Shown here: piece by piece, positions 9,290 through 16,977 of the stretch
Layout of the letters: the number at the start of each line of letters is the position of its first letter
How positions within the stretch are numbered: position 1 is the stretch's first letter
NCBI RefSeq assembly: GCF_014267175.1
Contig: NZ_JACMTR010000002.1
Coordinates: 3,001,501 to 3,065,500, forward strand
Length of the DNA stretch: 64,000 nucleotides
Direction of reading: 5' to 3'
Origin: Pseudonocardia sp. C8
GTDB lineage: Bacteria; Actinomycetota; Actinomycetes; Mycobacteriales; Pseudonocardiaceae
Position numbers and translations under genes: made by a program
The notes under the pieces: model-generated
The model's database searches: none
What the model saw: the letters and a program-made list of their open reading frames with translations, nothing else
Told to the model about the DNA's origin: nothing

Positions 9290-10596
9290 AGGTCGTCATC
9301 TGCGGAGCCGGCATCGCCGGGCTCGCGCTCGCCCACCGGCTCGGCACCCTCGGCTGCGAGGTCGTGGTGCTGGAGCGGGCACCCGGTCCCCGGCCCCAGG
9401 GGTACATGATCGACTTCTTCGGTCCGGGCTACGACGCCGCCGAGGCCATGGGGGTCCTGCCCCGGCTGCGGGAGCTCGGCTACCGCTTCGAGGAGGCGAC
9501 CTTCGTCGACGGCACCGGTCGGCGCCGGGCCGGCCTGAAGTTCGACGTCTTCGGGCGGGTGATGCAGGGCCGCCTGTTCAGCATCCTGCGCCCGGACCTC
9601 GAACGGGGACTGCGCGAGCAGCTCCCGGACGGCGTCGACCTGCGGTTCGGCACCGGCGTGACCGCCGTCCACCGCACCGCAGGCGGTGTCCGGGTCACGC
9701 TGGGCGACGGCGGCACGCTCGACGCCGACCTGCTCGTCGGGGCGGACGGGATCCACTCGACGGTGCGCCGGCTCGTCTTCGGTGCGGAGCACCGCTTCCT
9801 GCGTCACCTCGGGTTCCACACCACCGCGTTCCTGTTCGAGGACGCGCGGATCCACCGCGAGCTCGGCGGGCGGCTGTGCCTGACCGACACCGTCGACCGC
9901 CAGATGGGTCTGTACGCCCTGCGGGACGGCCGGATCGCGACGTTCGGGGTGCACCGCGCGCCCGGTCCCACGCTGCCGGACGACGCGGCCACCGCCGTCC
10001 GGCGCGAGTACGGCTCGCTGCCGTGGATCGTGCCGCAGGTGCTGGACCGGTGTCCGCCCTCGTCCGAGGTCTACTACGACCAGGTCGCCCAGGTCGAGCT
10101 GCCGCGCTGGAGCGACGGCCGGGTCGTGCTGCTCGGTGACGCCGCCTACGCGGTGTCGCTGCTGGCCGGCCAGGGCGCCTCCCTCGCCGTCGCGGGCGCC
10201 TACGTCCTGGCCCAGCAGCTGGCCGGCGCCGGTTCGATCGAGGCCGCGCTCGAGGGCTACGAGCGGCTCTGGCGGCCGGTGGCCGAGGAGAAGCAGCGGG
10301 TCGCCCGCGCCGGCGTCCAGTGGTTCCTGCCGCACTCCCGGATCCGGCTGCTCGCCCGCCGCGTCCTGATCGGACTGTCCCGGGTGCCGGGCCTCGACCG
10401 CTACGTCGCCCGCGGGCTGGCCGGGGATGCGCTCTGCACCCGTGAGTGGATGGCAGGGCCAGGACCCGCCCAACCACTCACGGGCGCGACAGCGCGTCCA
10501 GGTGGGCCAGCGAGTTCTCCAGATGCTCGCGGCCGAACGGCGGGAACCGCAGGTACTCGCGCACCGACGCGGGCACGCCCGACCAGTCGTAGGTGA
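9286..10596 (+). CDS. FAD-dependent aromatic-type monooxygenase with a read-through tail
   Basis: A class A flavoprotein monooxygenase. The N-terminal Rossmann motif is VVICGAGIAGLALAHRL, the second FAD/NADPH motif is LVGADGIHSTVRRLV at about 155-170, and the third is RWSDGRVVLLGDAAYAVSLLAGQGASLAVAGA near 275-310. Substrate is unknown; relatives hydroxylate phenolics or tetracyclines. RBS GAGAGGAG precedes the ATG, which overlaps the TetR stop. The conserved domain ends near residue 385. The palindromic repeat at 10439 has replaced the natural end, so translation runs about 50 residues through the repeat and antisense to the next gene, ending at 10596. That tail is low-complexity and probably not functional. 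Confidence 0.88.
   Translation: MKVVICGAGIAGLALAHRLGTLGCEVVVLERAPGPRPQGYMIDFFGPGYDAAEAMGVLPRLRELGYRFEEATFVDGTGRRRAGLKFDVFGRVMQGRLFSILRPDLERGLREQLPDGVDLRFGTGVTAVHRTAGGVRVTLGDGGTLDADLLVGADGIHSTVRRLVFGAEHRFLRHLGFHTTAFLFEDARIHRELGGRLCLTDTVDRQMGLYALRDGRIATFGVHRAPGPTLPDDAATAVRREYGSLPWIVPQVLDRCPPSSEVYYDQVAQVELPRWSDGRVVLLGDAAYAVSLLAGQGASLAVAGAYVLAQQLAGAGSIEAALEGYERLWRPVAEEKQRVARAGVQWFLPHSRIRLLARRVLIGLSRVPGLDRYVARGLAGDALCTREWMAGPGPAQPLTGATARPGGPASSPDARGRTAGTAGTRAPTRARPTSRR
10439..10488. repeat. Palindromic repeat copy 2
   Basis: Nearly identical to the element at 8495-8548. Arms are 10439-10453 and 10470-10484 with one mismatch. It lies at the junction of two convergent genes, supplying the stop codon of the SRPBCC gene on the minus strand and lying in frame inside the end of the FAD monooxygenase on the plus strand. 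Confidence 0.8.
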
Positions 10597-10951
10597 GCGT
10601 GACCGCGGTCGCCCCGTCACCGATCGGCGCGAGGTCGTAGCGCCAGGTCCATCCGCCGTAGCGGATCGTGCCGGTCCCGTCGTCGTACCCGGGCTTCCAC
10701 GAGATCGTCCGGGGCGGGTCGCACACCTCCACGAGGTTCTCGATCTCGTAGTTCCCGTCCGGGTGATCGGGGTGGTACATGGCGACGCGGAACGTCTGCC
10801 CGGACGCGGTCAGCCGCCGGGCGTCGAGCGCGTCGCCCACCCAGCCGGTGCCGTCGACCTCGGCGTGCCGCGTCGGGTCGGCGAGCACGGCGAACACGTG
10901 CTCCGGGGTCGTGGCCACCGTCCGGGTCACGACCATGGTCTCGTCGGTCAT
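10478..10951 (-). CDS. SRPBCC (START/Bet v1-like) family protein
   Basis: A 157-residue protein of the polyketide-cyclase/START-like superfamily, a hydrophobic-pocket fold that binds or cyclises lipophilic ligands. The family pattern is an N-terminal beta strand VVTRTVATTPEHVFAVLADPTRHAEVDGTG, a middle block NLVEVCDPPRTISWKPG, and the C-terminal long helix HLENSLAHLDALSRP. No catalytic residue can be assigned. It converges on the FAD monooxygenase, and the two reading frames overlap by 119 bases because the monooxygenase has lost its natural stop. Its own stop codon lies inside the palindromic repeat. Confidence 0.85.
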   Translation of the reverse strand: MTDETMVVTRTVATTPEHVFAVLADPTRHAEVDGTGWVGDALDARRLTASGQTFRVAMYHPDHPDGNYEIENLVEVCDPPRTISWKPGYDDGTGTIRYGGWTWRYDLAPIGDGATAVTLTYDWSGVPASVREYLRFPPFGREHLENSLAHLDALSRP

Positions 10952-11139
10952 GCCGGTACCGACCGCGGCCGGAGCGGAATCTCATCGCTTCCCGCCGCCC
11001 GGTACGCGGCACGCCACAGGAGTGACCGAAATCGACCCGGCCCGCGACGCGTCGGAGCGATGCCCGACCATAATCTCCTGGCACGATCACATCACCCCGC
11101 ACCGGATGGTGACGGGGTGAGCGACCGGACCGAGAGGAG

Positions 11140-11640
11140 ATGGACGTGGCGGAGGGTGCGGCGGCCGGAACGCCGAGATCGATCCAGGGCGAACAGCAAC
11201 AGGAATCGGGTTGGATCCGGGCCTCCGAGGAGGACGTCGACCTGTACGTGGATCGGGTCTCCGACGAGGTGCTGGCCTGCCGCGAACGCGGCCGCCACCT
11301 GTTCCCGACGATCCGTCAGGCCGGGATCCATTTCACCGGCGTCGACGACGACGGCCTGCTGATCCGCCGGTTGACCTGCACCTGCTGCCAGCTCGCCGTG
11401 AAGGTCGAGAAATGGGAAGGCGTGCGTGGCCGCGGTCGCCGCACCCGGTTCCAGCGTGTGGCCTCGCATCTCGAGTACCGCACGGGCCCCGACGGCCAGG
11501 CCTATCTGGCCCCGTCGGGTCGCGGGCACATGACTCCACGGCAGATCGGCGACTCCGTCGCGTCGAAGGCGTTGGCCGGCCAGAGCCTGACCGCCCTCCG
11601 CAAGGCCGCCATCCGGGCGAGCAAGGAAGAGGGGCGCTGA
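11140..11640 (+). CDS. Conserved-looking cysteine-containing protein paired with Lsr2-like gene
   Basis: A 166-residue protein I do not recognise. Residues 20-60 are acidic and helical; at about residue 85 there is a compact RRLTCTCCQLAVKVEKWE segment with three cysteines that could bind metal. The C-terminal third is basic and ends in alternating charged helices (KALAGQSLTALRKAAIRASKEEGR), suggesting nucleic-acid contact. The stop is followed three bases later by the start of an Lsr2-like gene, so the two are one operon. An AGGAG ends right at the ATG at 11140; an in-frame GTG at 11146 has better spacing and may be the true start. A role as partner of the Lsr2-like protein is inference from position only. 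Confidence 0.7.
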   Translation: MDVAEGAAAGTPRSIQGEQQQESGWIRASEEDVDLYVDRVSDEVLACRERGRHLFPTIRQAGIHFTGVDDDGLLIRRLTCTCCQLAVKVEKWEGVRGRGRRTRFQRVASHLEYRTGPDGQAYLAPSGRGHMTPRQIGDSVASKALAGQSLTALRKAAIRASKEEGR

Positions 11641-11643
11641 CCC

Positions 11644-12033
11644 ATGGGGATCCGTCAGATCCGGTTCTGCGATCTCACCGGCACCGAGAACGACGTCGAG
11701 TCGCACGAGATCCACATCGACCAGATGCGGATCCAGATCGACCTCGCCGGAAGCGAGTACCGCCGGCTGCTCGAGACCCTGAAACCGTTCATCGACGCGG
11801 GCCGGGTGGATGCGTCCGTACCGGACGAGGCCACGCTGCCGGGCCGCGGGGGGCGCCGCGGGCGGGCCCCGACCCGTTCGGGCCTGTCGGCCGCCGAGCG
11901 CGACCAGCTGCGCCAGTGGGCCGAGGCCAAGGGAATTCCCGTGCCGTCGAACAACCGCTTCAAGCGCTCCCTGATCGCGCAGTGGCGGGAGGAGACGGCA
12001 CCGGGGACCTCGGAGGGCGACGCCCAGGAGTGA
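11644..12033 (+). CDS. Lsr2-like nucleoid-associated protein
   Basis: A 129-residue protein with Lsr2 architecture. The N-terminal dimerisation strand region has IDLAGSEYRRLLETLKPFIDAGR, matching the D-L-x-x-x-E-Y pattern of Lsr2. A basic GRGGRRGRAPTRSG linker follows at about 64-80. The C-terminal helix pair RDQLRQWAEAKGIPVPSNNRFKRSLIAQWRE corresponds to the DNA-binding domain, but the usual RGRI AT-hook-like loop is replaced by NNRFKR. Lsr2 proteins silence horizontally acquired AT-rich DNA. The altered loop and the cotranscribed cysteine protein suggest a specialised paralogue rather than the main chromosomal Lsr2. Confidence 0.75.
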   Translation: MGIRQIRFCDLTGTENDVESHEIHIDQMRIQIDLAGSEYRRLLETLKPFIDAGRVDASVPDEATLPGRGGRRGRAPTRSGLSAAERDQLRQWAEAKGIPVPSNNRFKRSLIAQWREETAPGTSEGDAQE

Positions 12034-12062
12034 GCCCGCCGGGGCCGGCGCGGCTGCTCGCT

Positions 12063-12088
12063 GCATGGCCGGTGCTGCACCCGGGTAC
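12063..12088 (+). promoter_or_regulatory. SigB-type promoter of the P450 gene
   Basis: GCAT, 16 bases, GGGTAC. The hexamer ends nine bases before the ATG at 12098, so the mRNA should be leaderless. Confidence 0.6.
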
Positions 12089-12097
12089 GGCGGGTGC

Positions 12098-13489
12098 ATG
12101 TCCCGATCCCACCACGCGACGAGCCCGGCCCCGGCCACCGGCCGGACCGCCACCGCGTCGCTGCCCGTCCTGTCCCCCGCCGACACCGCACGCCTGCTCG
12201 GGTCGGGGCTCGGCCCGATCGTCGCGCAGGGCGTCATCGCCCGCCGCCCGCTCGTGGTCGCGGCGGCCGGCAAGGCGGGCACCGACGACCGGTCGGTGCG
12301 GTTGTTGCAGGAGCTGCGGGACCGCTACGGGGACGGCCCGGTCCGGGTACCGGTGCCCGGCCGGCCGGCCGCCCTCGTGCTCGACGCCGGCGGGGTCCGG
12401 CGGGTGCTCACCGAGGGACCGGAGCCGTTCGCGCCGGCGTCCTGGGAGAAACGCGGGGCGCTGCGGCAGTTCCAGCCGCACGGCGTGCTGGTCTCGCACG
12501 GCGAGGCCCGCGCCGAGCGCCGCCGGTTCACCGAGGCCGTGCTGGACACCGGGTCCCCGCTGCACGCCGAGGCCTCCCACATCGCCGAGGTCGCCCGGGC
12601 CGAGACCGCGGCGCTCCGCGACGACGCCGCCCGCCGCGGCGCCTTCGGGTGGGACGGGTTCGTCACCACGTGGTGGCGGATCGTGCGCCGGATCGTGCTC
12701 GGCGACGGCGCCCGCGACGACCACGCGCTCACCGACACGCTGACCCGGCTGCGCCGGCGCGGCAACTGGTCGTTCCTCGTCCCGCGCCGCGACGACCTCC
12801 ACGAACGGTTCGCCTCCGGGGTGCGCGATCACCTCGAACGGGCCGAACCCGGCAGTCTCGCCGCCCGCATCGCCCAGGTCGACCCCGGCCCGGGCAGCGC
12901 CGTGACCCCGGAGGACCAGATCGGGCACTGGTTGTTCGCCTGGGACCCCGGCGCGGCGGTGACGCTGCGCGCCCTCGCGCTGCTGGCCACCCACCCGGAG
13001 GTGCGGGGCCGGGCCCGCGCCGAGGCCGCGGCCCCGTCGCCCGGCGGGCCTCCGGAGCTGCCGGTGCTGCGCGCGACCGTCCTGGAGTCGACGCGGCTGT
13101 GGCCGACCACTCCCCTGCTGCTGCGCGAGTCGACCGCCGACACGAGCTGGCCGGGCGGCACCCTCGCCGCGGGCACGTCGCTGCTGGTCCCGACCTGGTA
13201 CCTGCACCGCGACGACCGGCGCCGCGCCGACGCGGACCGGCTCGACGTGGAGCAGTGGCTCGACGGCGGTGCCGCCGACGACTGGATGCTGACCCCGTTC
13301 AGCGGGGGTATCGGGGCCTGCCCGGGCCGGGAGCTGGTGCTGTTCGTCGCGTCGACGGTGCTGGCGACGCTGCTGGACGGCCACCACGCGGTGCTGCTGC
13401 CGCCGGAGTCGTTCGACGCGAGCCGCCCGCTGCCGCGCGGGCTCAACCCCTACGCGCTGCGGCTCGGCCTGTCCCGGGCGGCGCGCTGA
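12098..13489 (+). CDS. Cytochrome P450 with atypical I-helix
   Basis: A 463-residue haem-thiolate monooxygenase. The K-helix ExxR is in VLESTRLWPTTP, the PERF-like region is LDVEQWLDGG, and the haem loop is FSGGIGACPGREL near residue 410, carrying the cysteine ligand. The I-helix reads WLFAWDPGAAVTLRALALLATHPEV: the conserved acid-alcohol pair of AGxDT/ET is D-P here. That suggests unusual oxygen activation or peroxygenase-type chemistry. No ferredoxin or reductase is nearby. The ATG at 12098 is preferred over one 33 bases upstream because a GGGTAC hexamer lies nine bases before it. It is the closest gene before the SigB/F-type sigma factor. Confidence 0.88.
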   Translation: MSRSHHATSPAPATGRTATASLPVLSPADTARLLGSGLGPIVAQGVIARRPLVVAAAGKAGTDDRSVRLLQELRDRYGDGPVRVPVPGRPAALVLDAGGVRRVLTEGPEPFAPASWEKRGALRQFQPHGVLVSHGEARAERRRFTEAVLDTGSPLHAEASHIAEVARAETAALRDDAARRGAFGWDGFVTTWWRIVRRIVLGDGARDDHALTDTLTRLRRRGNWSFLVPRRDDLHERFASGVRDHLERAEPGSLAARIAQVDPGPGSAVTPEDQIGHWLFAWDPGAAVTLRALALLATHPEVRGRARAEAAAPSPGGPPELPVLRATVLESTRLWPTTPLLLRESTADTSWPGGTLAAGTSLLVPTWYLHRDDRRRADADRLDVEQWLDGGAADDWMLTPFSGGIGACPGRELVLFVASTVLATLLDGHHAVLLPPESFDASRPLPRGLNPYALRLGLSRAAR

Positions 13490-13649
13490 AACACGCCACA
13501 CCGTGGGTTCCGACCTGGGTCGTGGGCCGGCGGGAGCCGGTGCGACGAGCGGTGTTGTGGGATGCTGCTCCTCTTCGTACTGTCGAGATACGACAAGGTT
13601 CCGTTCAACCACGCAGCGGAGACGCCACCCCGAACAGCCGGGAGCCTCC

Positions 13650-14465
13650 ATGCGCACCTCTGAACAGAACCGCGTCGAGCACCGGCCCGCCGCCCCCGGA
13701 TCCCGCCGCGACGGCCCCCACGGCTACGACGACCTCGAGCCCGACCTGCGCCGCCTCGCGGACATGGACCCCGACGACCCGGCCCGCGGCGCGCTCCGCG
13801 ACCAGATCATCTGCGAGTTCCTGCCGCTGGCGCGCAACCTGTCCCGCCGCTACGCGACCGGGGCCCAGTCCGCCGACGACGTCGAGCAGGCCGCCACCCT
13901 CGGGCTCATCAAGGCCGTCGACCGCTACGACCCCGACGCGGCCACCGGGGGGCCGCTCGGCTACCTGGTGCCCAGCATCCGCGGCGAGCTCATGCGCTAC
14001 CTGCGCGACCACAGCTGGGCCCTGCGCGTCCCCCGGGACCTCAAGGAGCTCAGCGTCGGCCTGAACCGGGCCACGGCCGTCCTCACCCAGCGCCTCGGCC
14101 GCGCTCCCCGGCCCTCCGAGATCGCCGCCGAGCTCGACACCGACACCGCCGACGTCGTCGAGGCGCTCGGCGCGCTCGAGACCTACCGCGCGGTGTCGCT
14201 CGACGTGCCCGGCCCGGACGGCGAGGCGCCGCTGGGCGAACGGATCGGGGACATCGACGACGACCTGGAGACCGCGTCACTGCGCGACGAGCTGAAGGAC
14301 CGGATCGAGGCGCTGCCCGACCGGGACCGGCGGATCCTGCTGCTGCGGTTCTACGGCGACCGCACCCAGTCGGAGATCGCCGCGGAGATCGGGGTGTCCC
14401 AGATGCACGTGTCCCGGCTGCTGACCCGCATCCTGGCCCGGCTGCGCGAGGAGCTCGACGCCTGA
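13650..14465 (+). CDS. SigB/SigF-subfamily RNA polymerase sigma factor
   Basis: A 271-residue group 3 sigma factor. Region 2 is seen as EFLPLARNLSRRYATG, DDVEQAATLGLIKAVDRYDP and GPLGYLVPSIRGELMRYLRDHSWALRVPRDL (residues about 55-135). Region 3 follows with QRLGRAPRPSEIAAELD. Region 4 helix-turn-helix is DRRILLLRFYGDRTQSEIAAEIGVSQMHVSRLLTRILARLREEL at the C-terminus. This is the pattern of Streptomyces SigB/F/G and Bacillus SigB, which drive stress and differentiation genes. No anti-sigma factor or antagonist lies beside it. Seventeen promoter-like sites of the type these factors read occur within 30 kb, several next to it. The ATG at 13650 has GGAG six bases upstream. Confidence 0.92.
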   Translation: MRTSEQNRVEHRPAAPGSRRDGPHGYDDLEPDLRRLADMDPDDPARGALRDQIICEFLPLARNLSRRYATGAQSADDVEQAATLGLIKAVDRYDPDAATGGPLGYLVPSIRGELMRYLRDHSWALRVPRDLKELSVGLNRATAVLTQRLGRAPRPSEIAAELDTDTADVVEALGALETYRAVSLDVPGPDGEAPLGERIGDIDDDLETASLRDELKDRIEALPDRDRRILLLRFYGDRTQSEIAAEIGVSQMHVSRLLTRILARLREELDA

Positions 14466-14474
14466 GACGCACGG

Positions 14475-14504
14475 GTCGGGGCCCGCCGTTCGGCGGGCCC
14501 CGAC
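14475..14504. terminator. 14-bp GC hairpin terminator
   Basis: Arms 14475-14488 and 14491-14504 are exact complements around a two-base loop. It sits 10 bases after the sigma factor stop and before the convergent glycosyltransferase end; likely bidirectional. Confidence 0.8.
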
Positions 14505-14529
14505 GTCTGTCCGATGTGTGTCCGGCGTG

Positions 14530-15663
14530 TCACCCGGTCCCGGCGAGACACGCCCGCTCGAAGACCTCACCCAGCGCCCGGGCCAGGTGGCTGCGCCGGA
14601 ACGCCACCTCGACCCGGTTCCGGCCGGCGGCGCCGAACGCGATCCGGCTGCTCTCCCGGGACAGCACCTCCCGCAGCCCGCGGCTGAGCGCCCGGTCGTC
14701 GCGCGGCGGCACGGTCAGGCCGCACACCTGGTCGACGACCACGTCGGCGTTCCCGCCGACGGCGGCCGTGACGACCGCGCGGCCGCAGGCCATCGCCTCC
14801 AGCGCGGCGATGCCGGTCGACCAGCGCGGCGCGGCGTTCACCACCGCGTCGGCGGACCGGATCAGCCGTGGCACGTCGGCCCGCTCGACCGGGCCGAGGA
14901 ACCGGACCCGGCGTCCCACGCCGTGCTGCCGGGCGAGGGTGTACAGGCGGGCCCGCGCGGGGTCGTCCGCGCCGGCGGGCAGGCCACCGGCGACGAGCAG
15001 CTCCGCGTCCGGCACCGTGGCCAGCGCGCGCACGACCCGGTCCGCACCGCCCTCGGCGTCGGCCCCGCCGAGCGCGACCAGCCGCGGGCGGGTCCCGCGG
15101 CGCAGCGCCGGGCCGGACGGGTGGAACTCGTCGTCGTCGACGGCCAGCGGGACGATCCGCAGCCGGTCCGCCCGGACCCCGATCCCCTTCACCGCGTGGT
15201 GGTCGGCGGAGCTGGTCACGACGACCTGGTCGGCGCCGCGCAGCACCGCGTGCTCCACGGCGCTGCGGTCCTGGTCGGACTCCAGCTCGCCGCCGTGCAC
15301 GGTCTGCACCACCGGCACCGGTGCGTCCGCGGACGCCTGCCGGGCCGCCAGCGCGGCGATCCAGTGGTGGACGTGTACGACGTCCGGCCGCCGGTCGCGC
15401 CAGAGCCCGGACAGGTGCTCGGTGAGCGTCCGCACGGCGGCGGCCGGATCGGGTGCCGCCGGGTCGACCGGTACCCGGTGCACGACCGGGCCGGACCCCT
15501 CGACGACGTGGCCGGGCCGGCCCGGCACCACCACGTCCACCCGGTGTCCCCCGGCGGCCAGGGTGTCGACCACCTCGCGGAGGTGGCCGGCGCGTCCGCA
15601 CCAGTCCGGACGGCCGGGCGTGGTCCACGGATCGAGCGAGCTGGAGACGACGGCGACGTGCAC
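14530..15663 (-). CDS. GT-B fold glycosyltransferase (family 4-like)
   Basis: A 377-residue retaining-type glycosyltransferase. The acceptor domain begins MHVAVVSSSLDPW, and contains the DVVHVHHWIAALA and PVVQTVHGGELES motifs. The donor domain has VRFLGPVERADVPRLI and the E-x7-E-like [23 protein letters not shown] region near residue 300 that binds the nucleotide sugar. It resembles the other GT4 enzyme at 16978-18210, and both flank a zinc dehydrogenase. Start is GTG at 15663 with GAGGGGG upstream. A GNNT-type promoter lies at 15693-15716, so it may be read by the SigB-like factor. Sugar and acceptor are unknown. Confidence 0.88.
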   Translation of the reverse strand: MHVAVVSSSLDPWTTPGRPDWCGRAGHLREVVDTLAAGGHRVDVVVPGRPGHVVEGSGPVVHRVPVDPAAPDPAAAVRTLTEHLSGLWRDRRPDVVHVHHWIAALAARQASADAPVPVVQTVHGGELESDQDRSAVEHAVLRGADQVVVTSSADHHAVKGIGVRADRLRIVPLAVDDDEFHPSGPALRRGTRPRLVALGGADAEGGADRVVRALATVPDAELLVAGGLPAGADDPARARLYTLARQHGVGRRVRFLGPVERADVPRLIRSADAVVNAAPRWSTGIAALEAMACGRAVVTAAVGGNADVVVDQVCGLTVPPRDDRALSRGLREVLSRESSRIAFGAAGRNRVEVAFRRSHLARALGEVFERACLAGTG

Positions 15664-15692
15664 ACGGACCCCCTCGGTTCATGACGAGCGAG

Positions 15693-15716
15693 CTACCCGC
15701 GCAGGCGGTTCTACGC
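15693..15716 (-). promoter_or_regulatory. SigB-type promoter of glycosyltransferase
   Basis: On the minus strand GCGT, 14 bases, GGGTAG, ending about 29 bases before the GTG start at 15663. Confidence 0.5.
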
Positions 15717-15749
15717 GCTGGACACCGGGATTCCCCGCGGAGGTGCGGG

Positions 15750-16946
15750 TCAAACGCCGGGGCCCGGCGTGAAGAGGATCTTCACTGCGCCGCTGCGCTT
15801 CTCCTGGAACATCCGGTACGCCTCCGGGGCCTGCTCCAGCGGCAGCCGGTGGGTGGCGAACTCGTCGACGCCCAGCGGGTCGTCGTCGCCGAGCAGCGGC
15901 AGCAGGTCCGGCACCCAGCGCCACACGTTGGCCTGCCCCATCCGCACCTGAACCTGCTTGTCGAACAGGGTCAGCAGCGGCACCGGGGTGGCCGTGCCGC
16001 CGTAGACCCCGGCCAGCGAGAGCGTGCCGCCGCGGCGGACCAGGTCGATCGCCAGGTACAGCGCGGTCGTCCGGTCGATGCCGGCGGTCTCCATCAGCTT
16101 CCGCCCGGCGCCTGCCGGGAGCGCCGCGGCCAGCCGCTGGCCGGCGGTGGCGACCGGGGAGCCGTGCGCCTCCATGCCGACGGCGTCGATGACGGCGTCC
16201 GCGCCGCGGCCCTCGGTGAGGGAGTCCACCCCGGCCCGGACCTCCCGGGCCCCGGAGCGCACGTCGAGCGTCGTGGTGCCGCGCAGCTCGGCGCGGCGCA
16301 GCCGCTCGGGGACCCGGTCCACGCCGACCACCTGCCGCACCCCGAGGTGGCGGGCGATCCGGGTGCACATGTCCCCGATCGGGCCGAGGCCGAGCACGAC
16401 CACGGTGCCGTCGCGCGGCGGGTCGGCGTACTGCACGGCCTGGTAGGCGGTGGGCAGCACGTCGGACAGGTAGACGAACCGGTCGTCCGGCGGGCCGTCC
16501 GGGACCCGGATCGGCAGCGTGTTGCCGAACGGCACCCGCAGGTACTCGGCCTGCCCGCCGGGGATCCGCCCGTAGAGGCTGGTGTAGCCGAACAGCGACG
16601 CGCCGGTGCTCGTGTCCCGGTTCTGCGTGGTCTCGCACTGCGAGTGCAGGCCCCGCCCGCACATCCAGCAGGTCCCGCAGCTCACGTTGAACGGGACGAC
16701 GACCCGGTCGCCCACCGCCAACTCGGTCACCGCGGGCCCGGTCTCGGCGACCACGCCGATCGGTTCGTGGCCCAGCACGTCACCGGGGGTCAGGTAGGGC
16801 GCGAGCACCTCGTACAGGTGCAGGTCGGAGCCGCACAGCCCGGAGCTGGTGATCCGCACGACGACGTCGTCCGGTGCGGAGATCACCGGGTCGGGGACGG
16901 TCTCGACGCGGACGTCGCGACGGCCCTGCCAGGTCAGCGCGCGCAT
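15750..16946 (-). CDS. Zinc-dependent alcohol/formaldehyde dehydrogenase family protein
   Basis: A 398-residue medium-chain dehydrogenase. Catalytic zinc ligands are in GLCGSDLHLYE and GHEPIGVV; the structural zinc loop is CGTCWMCGRGLHSQC (four cysteines, about residues 89-103). The cofactor motif is VVVLGLGPIG near 186. The length and the insert DRTTALYLAIDLVRRGGTLSLAGVYGG match the glutathione-independent formaldehyde dehydrogenase-like subgroup used for stress and xenobiotic aldehydes. Start ATG with GAGGAG upstream. A GTTT-N15-GGGTAG element lies at 16992-17016 inside the end of the next gene, fitting its promoter. Whether it serves glycan synthesis or detoxification is unclear. Confidence 0.9.
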   Translation of the reverse strand: MRALTWQGRRDVRVETVPDPVISAPDDVVVRITSSGLCGSDLHLYEVLAPYLTPGDVLGHEPIGVVAETGPAVTELAVGDRVVVPFNVSCGTCWMCGRGLHSQCETTQNRDTSTGASLFGYTSLYGRIPGGQAEYLRVPFGNTLPIRVPDGPPDDRFVYLSDVLPTAYQAVQYADPPRDGTVVVLGLGPIGDMCTRIARHLGVRQVVGVDRVPERLRRAELRGTTTLDVRSGAREVRAGVDSLTEGRGADAVIDAVGMEAHGSPVATAGQRLAAALPAGAGRKLMETAGIDRTTALYLAIDLVRRGGTLSLAGVYGGTATPVPLLTLFDKQVQVRMGQANVWRWVPDLLPLLGDDDPLGVDEFATHRLPLEQAPEAYRMFQEKRSGAVKILFTPGPGV

Positions 16947-16977
16947 CGGCTCTCCTCCTGCGGTCCGGTGGGGACGG

